From a virus, in IMG/VR virus record IMGVR_UViG_3300017743_000058, positions 1 to 32,777 of that record: DNA of 32,777 bases; one strand, given 5' to 3'. Every line of letters starts with the position of its first letter. Position 1 is the first letter of the stretch. Below the pieces are notes generated by a model. It had not been told where the DNA came from. It did no database searches and saw only the letters and a program-made list of their open reading frames with translations. A program made the translations under genes and the position numbers. This document shows positions 25,095 to 30,706 of this stretch, piece by piece.

Positions 25095-25820
25095 TTATTC
25101 TGGAAGGTCTGCTCCGAAACCAAAATCATTAGGTACTGTTGCAGTACTCAACTGTCGAGTTTCATTACCATCTATTTCAGAAATATTAGTAATTGCGGTA
25201 TTGATAACATCCTTAGAACCCGAACCACCCCAAATGTGTCCTTTGACTGTAAATCCTAAACTCCAAATTAAAGATCTTCTAGTAAGATAATCTCCCTCAT
25301 AATCATCTTGCACATCTACTGAATTTAATATGAATGGTGTGTCATTGACAACATCAAATTCAGCAACTTCTTTTATTGGTACGTTAAAAGATGGTGTAAA
25401 AAATGGAAGTATTTGTTCTAAAATTTGTGTTCCATCTTCTGCATTTTTAACCATTAACGATAATGTAAAATCTATATCATATGGTACAGGGTTATAAATA
25501 AAATCACTAGATGTACTTCCTAACTCTTTTGGTTTTCTTACACCACGAAGTTTATTTCTTTTTCTAGTAGGATCGTATGAAATCCCCGCTATTTCAAATG
25601 ACATTCTAGGCAATACTATTGCGACTTCATTATTGGATGAATTTGCCTCTAATCTACTTAAAAATTTCTCTGTAGGCCCATATGACAAAGGAACTTTAAT
25701 ATATTTTTCTACAGCTCCAGTAGAATCTTTTCTTTCAATGGTGATATCATTAAATATTTCACCAAATGCAATTACATAATTTCTAATGGTACTTCTATAC
25801 TGTGGTACTTTACCTAACAT
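25095..25820 (-). CDS. 15: Tail terminator / proximal sheath stabiliser gp15
   Basis: This 241-aa protein (272 in T4) caps the tail tube and joins it to the neck. The N-terminal RNYVIAFGEIFNDITIER, then KVPLSYGPTEKFLSRLE, VLPRMSFEI, and then LEQILPFFTPSFNVPIKE and RRSLIWSLGFTVKGHIWG all match T4 gp15 blocks in order. It lacks the last ~30 residues of the T4 protein. The start overlaps the gp14 stop by one base. Confidence 0.95.
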   Translation of the reverse strand: MLGKVPQYRSTIRNYVIAFGEIFNDITIERKDSTGAVEKYIKVPLSYGPTEKFLSRLEANSSNNEVAIVLPRMSFEIAGISYDPTRKRNKLRGVRKPKELGSTSSDFIYNPVPYDIDFTLSLMVKNAEDGTQILEQILPFFTPSFNVPIKEVAEFDVVNDTPFILNSVDVQDDYEGDYLTRRSLIWSLGFTVKGHIWGGSGSKDVINTAITNISEIDGNETRQLSTATVPNDFGFGADLPE

Positions 25821-26677
25821 TAATAACCCTCACTAAATGGATTTGTTACTGAAAAGTCAATAATATCATCTGCCTGTGCTGATGTAGTAAATATATCATT
25901 ATCCACAGTTCTATCTTGTGTATATATCAACTCCTGTGTTGCACCCAATAAATAAGAAGTATTAGACTGAGCTCCTATAACGTTGACATTACTTGTAAAG
26001 TCGCCAGTGAGATGATTTACCTTTAAAACTTTAGTGCCGGCATTCCATGTAACAACCTGTCCTTTTGCATCTGCAGTTTCTAATGTACTTCCTTGATATA
26101 CTTGTTCACCAACTGTGTAATCCCCAGCACCTGTACCCAACGTCATATCAACAGAGAACATATGAGTATCTACAATATCATCAATTTCATCAATTCCAGT
26201 GTTTATAGATTCGTGCGAATATTCCCAGACTTCTGTTTGTAATCTATATACATAAATTTTACCTAATTGATAAAACGAGGCCTCATCTTCTACAAATTGA
26301 ATCTCAAATATTTTATCTACTAATGGCCAGTATATTAAATCACCTTCTCTGGGAGTATCATAATCTGGTTTTTCTTCTGCAAATCTTTTTTTGGATACGA
26401 CAACATTAAGTTGATCTCTAACTTCAAGTCCAAATTTGGAAAGGAAATCACCTTCTCCTTGAAATCCATCAGTATCTTCTATATACATTTCAATTTGCCA
26501 TGCAGTTTCATATTTTGATAATGTATCTTCGTTAAACACTGTGTCTGCATTAACCAAATCTCTTTTAATATAGTAAAAATCTTGCCCATGAATTTGAATG
26601 GACTCTACTACAAGATTTTCCACCAAACTCTGTTCAGAAGTAACAGATGTTGTATTAAAATATTGGTTAGTCGCCAT
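25820..26677 (-). CDS. 14: Neck protein gp14
   Basis: This 285-aa (256 in T4) protein of the head-tail connector is recognised by its N-terminal half: NQYFNTTSVTSEQSLVENLV, then IQIHGQDFYYIKRD, then FGLEVRDQLNVVVSKKRF and REGDLIYWPLVDKIFEIQFV. Between about residues 195 and 260 there is an extra beta-rich stretch (YTVGEQVYQGSTLETADAKG...VVTWNAGTKVLKVN), probably a small surface domain. The ribosome site is weak (CGGATAAT), so coupling to gp13, 4 bp upstream, is likely. Confidence 0.94.
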   Translation of the reverse strand: MATNQYFNTTSVTSEQSLVENLVVESIQIHGQDFYYIKRDLVNADTVFNEDTLSKYETAWQIEMYIEDTDGFQGEGDFLSKFGLEVRDQLNVVVSKKRFAEEKPDYDTPREGDLIYWPLVDKIFEIQFVEDEASFYQLGKIYVYRLQTEVWEYSHESINTGIDEIDDIVDTHMFSVDMTLGTGAGDYTVGEQVYQGSTLETADAKGQVVTWNAGTKVLKVNHLTGDFTSNVNVIGAQSNTSYLLGATQELIYTQDRTVDNDIFTTSAQADDIIDFSVTNPFSEGY

Positions 26678-26681
26678 AATA

Positions 26682-27428
26682 TTATCCGATCATTATATCG
26701 ACTGGAAGTTCATAACTTAAACTCATTTCTTCTTCAAGTCTAGTGATTTCCTCTGATGCTTCATCGATAATTCTTTGTCCATTAAAAGTAACTCCACCAG
26801 GCATTGTAACGCCTTCATACTTGGAAAGATTTTCCCCCCATTGTTTTTTAATAAGTGCTGTTGCATATCTTTTTAACCACCTATCGTTCCAAACATCTGG
26901 ATATGTGTCTGGGTCAATAACTTTTGTCGCTTCTACAATAATATATTCACCTTCAGAAATTGCATCTGACCAATCAATATCTATATTCAACTTATTTAGA
27001 TGTCGATTATATCTAATTTGTGGACGACCATCTAACATATCATTAACCATTTGAATGTGAGATTGTGTTAATTCATATGTTAACATTTCTGTACTTGAAA
27101 GATTATAGATATCATTTAAAAACATTTGATATCTAACATCAAACATATTCATAGCAGTTTTACCATTTTCGTATAATGGTAAAACTTGTTTAACTCCAAT
27201 AATAGTGTTTGGAATAGGAATCCATTTATTTGTAATATCATCTGCAGTAATTTGATGCTTTAAAAAAACATCCTCTACTGCGTCATAATGATAATCTCTA
27301 TAATATTCAAAGGCATCATCAATTCTATCTTCGACCTGTTCATCAGCAACATTAACTTGTATTACTGGTGAGCCTAGTTTTCTTAGACAATAATTTTTGA
27401 ATTCAGTCCTAGTTGTAACAATTGCCAT
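26682..27428 (-). CDS. 13: Neck protein gp13
   Basis: This 248-aa (309 in T4) connector protein is packed with gp14 between the portal and the tail. The family start is clear: FKNYCLRKLGSPVIQVNVAD, then VEDRIDDAFEYYRDYHYDAV, then the C-terminal LKRYATALIKKQWGENLSKYEGVTMPGGV and FNGQRIIDEA. Compared with T4 it is shorter at the C-terminus. AAGAGG precedes the ATG at 27428 and lies in the loop of a possible hairpin described separately. Confidence 0.95.
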   Translation of the reverse strand: MAIVTTRTEFKNYCLRKLGSPVIQVNVADEQVEDRIDDAFEYYRDYHYDAVEDVFLKHQITADDITNKWIPIPNTIIGVKQVLPLYENGKTAMNMFDVRYQMFLNDIYNLSSTEMLTYELTQSHIQMVNDMLDGRPQIRYNRHLNKLNIDIDWSDAISEGEYIIVEATKVIDPDTYPDVWNDRWLKRYATALIKKQWGENLSKYEGVTMPGGVTFNGQRIIDEASEEITRLEEEMSLSYELPVDIMIG

Positions 27429-27456
27429 AGTCGTACCTCTTGGTTTATACGACTAT
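27427..27456 (-). promoter_or_regulatory. Leader hairpin over the gp13 start codon and ribosome site
   Basis: On the minus strand, ATAGTCGTA (27456-27448) and TACGACTAT (27435-27427) form a perfect 9-bp stem around a 12-nt loop TAAACCAAGAGG that holds the ribosome-binding sequence. The 3' arm includes the first two bases of the gp13 ATG. The late -10 box overlaps the 5' arm, and late transcripts would begin near 27448, after most of that arm. Confidence 0.65.
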
Positions 27457-27461
27457 TTATA
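27454..27461 (-). promoter_or_regulatory. T4-type late promoter of gene 13
   Basis: TATAAATA on the minus strand. With the usual T4 spacing (box at -13 to -6) the start is an A at 27448, about 20 nt before the gp13 ATG. Confidence 0.85.
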
Positions 27462-27483
27462 TGTTTTTAAGTTTGTTGTTTTC

Positions 27484-28587
27484 TTAATACCAAGTTTGAA
27501 TTTCAGAAGTTCCACTAGAACCGCCTCCATCGCCGCTTCCACTCACATCACTTTGGATAGCTCTTGCGATTTTATACTGTCTTCGTGTTCCATCCAATTC
27601 TCTCAACTCTGCAAGATTATAAGGAACTGTATTATTTATAGATGTAATTGTTTTTCTGAAATGTTTCGGGGTGTGTGTTATGGTATTTTTAGAAGATACT
27701 TGTACTCTTTGTCTGTCATAAAAAGACAAATCTGGGGTAGTATAAGAAGATGGTTGTGTGTTTGTATAAATAAAATTATCCTTCCAACCTACACTGCCAG
27801 AGATACCCGCCAATCCAAGAGAAAGCGATTCATGAAGTTCTTGAACTTCAGTTGCAGAAAATGCCTGATTACAAAATCCAAATTCTGTAAAATATCCTGG
27901 CGCCTGGCCAGAATAACCAAAAGATGATGCATTTGTTCCAGAGACTACTCTATCTGTAGTTCCAACTAACTGCCCATCTATATAATAATATTGAGTTCCC
28001 GTTGATGCTGTAGAACTATCGCCTTGTCCAACAACAATAAGTGTCTGCCATGTTATTGAAATATTATATCCAGTATCTCTCCAATTACCATTACGATTTG
28101 AATACATTCCAAGGTCTTTGGCCCCATTATTTACAATAATATTATGGTCATTATCCCCACGCCATAATGTTCTCCATCCGCTATCTGATACTCTAGGATA
28201 CCATCCAGCAAACATAGTATAGTATTGGCCAAATACCGGCGCAGTTCCTGACATACTAATAACATGAGTTGTATCTAGATCAAGACAAGGTTTTCCATCT
28301 ATTGTTGTTGTATTTACAGCAGTGCTCCAGTTAGGAGAATAAGAATCTGATAAAGCATTTCCAGAAGTATGTCCAGCTATAGTTGCATATTGTTCTGGTG
28401 TTCTTGTAGATATATACTGCGATGTTGGTACAGTAGTCGAACTATTAATTGTATATGCGCCAAATGATACATCCAAGGATACTGCGCTTGGCCAAGAAAC
28501 ATTAGAACTAGAACTACTTACAGGAAATTTTCCATAAGTAGGTCTAATATTTGGTATCCCGCTTGTATTTACAGTAAGGGTTGTCAT
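27484..28587 (-). CDS. LamG/concanavalin-like virion surface protein
   Basis: This 367-aa probable structural protein has a predicted LamG-like beta-sandwich at residues ~95-255. The clues are FAGWYPRVSDSGWRTLWRGD, then TWQTLIVVGQGD, YYIDGQLVGTTDRV, and the closing pattern GYFTEFGFCNQAFSATEVQELHESLS, which is typical of LamG_3 domains. These usually bind carbohydrate or decorate capsids and fibres. The C-terminal region is separate and ends in a Gly/Ser stretch (GSGDGGGSSG). AAGGGGGG precedes the start. It lies between a fibre-like gene and the neck genes, so tail fibre tip or neck whisker-like roles are both possible. Confidence 0.7.
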   Translation of the reverse strand: MTTLTVNTSGIPNIRPTYGKFPVSSSSSNVSWPSAVSLDVSFGAYTINSSTTVPTSQYISTRTPEQYATIAGHTSGNALSDSYSPNWSTAVNTTTIDGKPCLDLDTTHVISMSGTAPVFGQYYTMFAGWYPRVSDSGWRTLWRGDNDHNIIVNNGAKDLGMYSNRNGNWRDTGYNISITWQTLIVVGQGDSSTASTGTQYYYIDGQLVGTTDRVVSGTNASSFGYSGQAPGYFTEFGFCNQAFSATEVQELHESLSLGLAGISGSVGWKDNFIYTNTQPSSYTTPDLSFYDRQRVQVSSKNTITHTPKHFRKTITSINNTVPYNLAELRELDGTRRQYKIARAIQSDVSGSGDGGGSSGTSEIQTWY

Positions 28588-28596
28588 GTACCCCCC

Positions 28597-30426
28597 TTAG
28601 ATTGATACATTTGCTACAATATCACTCAATCCAGCACCAGTAACAATAATATTTACAGATGTCTCTGCTGATGTTGATGTGGTAGCAGTTGTTGTAGTCG
28701 CACCACCTGAGAAAGTCATTGTACTACCATCGATAGACAATTCAACATCAGTTGCAATCCTTTCCCCTGCAATATTATATGCGCTCACATCAACCGTACT
28801 GTTAATATCGGAACCAGTATGATTATAAGATGCTTGAGCAGGAGTGATTGTAATTCTTACAGGAATTGTTGGTGTAATAACATGAATATCTGCATATCCC
28901 AAATTTTTACCACCAGCAACCATCCAAATTCTATCTGTGGAGTCTCTGCCTACTGCAAATGCTTTTTCTGCAATAGTTGTTGTGAGTGTCCAACCATTTA
29001 CATTATCCCAATTATAGATATAAAACGCATCTACACCAAAAACACCCAAAAGAGTTTTTGCATCATTTAGAAAAACAGATTGTTTTGCAGTTTCTGGAAT
29101 AGTTACTGTTGAATGATGTGTTAGGGCCGTAGGGTCTGCTGGATCGACTGAATATGTAACAAAAGTTCTTGCAAGTGAATCAGAATCTACTCTTCTATGT
29201 TCTCCACAAAGATACATAGCAGTTAGGTATCTATTACCACCATTTACAAATGTTTCATTCCATACGACACCTAAGAAACCATATGCATCTGAGGATGTGC
29301 CAGGCAAGTTTAACATATGTGTAGAACTTAAATCTCCAGTGATGTTTGTTGCCTGATCTCTTGTGAAAGTATCGGTTGACTGATCCCATCTAAATACAAA
29401 TGGATGATAGTTATAACTTGTATCAAAGTATGGCACATACCAACACTTATCAGCAGCGCCTGGATCATCAAAATGTTTTGATGAAATTTTTTGCATCTGA
29501 CCCATTGTAGTATTCATTGTTCTTGCACCACCATATGAAGTGCCCGAAGCGCCTGGCGCAGCTGTGCTCGAAAACATATCAGTTGTATTATCAGTTGAAA
29601 TATTATGTCTGCGAATGTAATGGGTGTAGTCTGTATCGGAATGAGTTGCAAGGTATAATGGTTGTCCGTCTTGCGTAGACTGTCCGATATACATGTACCA
29701 ATAAGGATTTGCAAGACTAATATCATATTTGTCATTGGTACTATCGAATGATGAAAATGAGTTTCTTGCAATACCCATCCAAGGTCTGAAAATATAGCTA
29801 TACCTAAATTTACCACCAATTCCTGAAATTCTGTCGCTGTTTGGGTCTTTCACAGTCCAAAATACAGGTTCTTGGTGATCAGTAGAGTTGGTTGACCCCC
29901 CATATCCAAAAACTGTGTTTGGATTTGTTTCATATAATTCTCTGTTAGGCGAAGGATTGAACCAAGAATGTTGATAGTACCAGTTATAGTGTGATGGTTT
30001 GTTATTATATAGCAGTAGTTCATCATTTGTATTTGAATCTACAATTCTTCTAAGCGGCGCAGATTGGATTGTGGGATCAATTGAAAAAAAGTTCCAGTAA
30101 TCTACATTATTCAAATGATTTGCTCCATGAGCTCCTTCATAATGCCAACAATATGCAGTTTCTTTAGTTAGTGCCATTGTAGTTGGAGCTCCAGCGCGTA
30201 ATGAATGTGCGTCAGTTACTGTTAATTCAATATAATTACCAGAGGTGTATGCATTAAAATCGTCAGATTCACTAGACGATTTTAATCTTAAAGTTCCACC
30301 AAACTTTGTTGCCAATGTTGTCTTGTCGTGTGCCTGATGATCTAAATATATTGTATTTTTTGAAGGCCTTGGATCCTCAAATACTGAGACTGCCGACGTG
30401 CGCGATGCTCTTTTAATTTTTGCCAT
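28597..30426 (-). CDS. Large virion protein with propeller-like region and C-terminal Ig-like domain
   Basis: This 609-aa protein is not recognised by overall sequence. Residues ~330-515 contain repeated strand-rich units (FVFRWDQSTDTFTRDQA, then YIYNWDNVNGWTLTTTIAEK, then AVGRDSTDRIWMVAGG) that look like beta-propeller blades. Residues ~520-609 resemble a bacterial Ig-like domain (PVRITITPAQASYNHTG... DVELSIDGSTMTFSGG). The N-terminal part has many Trp/Tyr/Asn. AAGGAG precedes the ATG at 30426. Its neighbours are fibre-type genes, so a distal fibre or receptor-binding role is plausible but not shown. Confidence 0.65.
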   Translation of the reverse strand: MAKIKRASRTSAVSVFEDPRPSKNTIYLDHQAHDKTTLATKFGGTLRLKSSSESDDFNAYTSGNYIELTVTDAHSLRAGAPTTMALTKETAYCWHYEGAHGANHLNNVDYWNFFSIDPTIQSAPLRRIVDSNTNDELLLYNNKPSHYNWYYQHSWFNPSPNRELYETNPNTVFGYGGSTNSTDHQEPVFWTVKDPNSDRISGIGGKFRYSYIFRPWMGIARNSFSSFDSTNDKYDISLANPYWYMYIGQSTQDGQPLYLATHSDTDYTHYIRRHNISTDNTTDMFSSTAAPGASGTSYGGARTMNTTMGQMQKISSKHFDDPGAADKCWYVPYFDTSYNYHPFVFRWDQSTDTFTRDQATNITGDLSSTHMLNLPGTSSDAYGFLGVVWNETFVNGGNRYLTAMYLCGEHRRVDSDSLARTFVTYSVDPADPTALTHHSTVTIPETAKQSVFLNDAKTLLGVFGVDAFYIYNWDNVNGWTLTTTIAEKAFAVGRDSTDRIWMVAGGKNLGYADIHVITPTIPVRITITPAQASYNHTGSDINSTVDVSAYNIAGERIATDVELSIDGSTMTFSGGATTTTATTSTSAETSVNIIVTGAGLSDIVANVSI

Positions 30427-30437
30427 TTTTTTTCTCC

Positions 30438-30677
30438 TTAGAATGATACATCTAAATCATGATACCAATCAACAACTTCATCAAGGTCTACCCAATCACT
30501 TCTTGTTCCATCTGAATTGGTTTTCCAAGGTTGTAAAACTAAACTTGTTTTATTTCCATCTGCATCTACTGCAAAAATTTCTGCCACACCATCTACAAGT
30601 GATGCTTGAAAATTGAATGTGACCGTTGCAGTTTCATCATTCTCATCCACAACACTCATTTCTTTGGTAAAATCCAT
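30438..30677 (-). CDS. Small acidic protein in the fibre cluster (79 aa)
   Basis: This 79-aa acidic protein is not recognised. It is beta-rich in pattern (TATVTFNFQASLVDGVAEIFAV) and has a Trp-containing acidic end (DWVDLDEVVDWYHDLDVSF). GGAG lies 7 nt before the ATG and a late promoter stands directly upstream, so it is a real, late-expressed gene. A fibre chaperone or small virion protein is possible. Confidence 0.6.
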   Translation of the reverse strand: MDFTKEMSVVDENDETATVTFNFQASLVDGVAEIFAVDADGNKTSLVLQPWKTNSDGTRSDWVDLDEVVDWYHDLDVSF

Positions 30678-30698
30678 TATAATTCTCCATTTGTCTAT

Positions 30699-30706
30699 TA
30701 TTTATA
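30699..30706 (-). promoter_or_regulatory. T4-type late promoter for the 79-aa gene
   Basis: TATAAATA on the minus strand overlaps the stop codon of the fibre gene and lies about 25 nt before the start of the 79-aa gene. Confidence 0.8.

Noticed and set aside
25493-25500. TATAAATA on the plus strand inside gene 15
   Set aside because: It points against all genes, with no plus-strand gene following.
27633-27640. TATAAATA inside the LamG-like gene
   Set aside because: It is far from the next start codon; the better placed copy is at 27454-27461.
27397-27927. 176-codon open frame on the plus strand opposite the LamG-like gene
   Set aside because: Composition is Cys/Arg/Ile-rich without family likeness, and the recognised gene is on the other strand.
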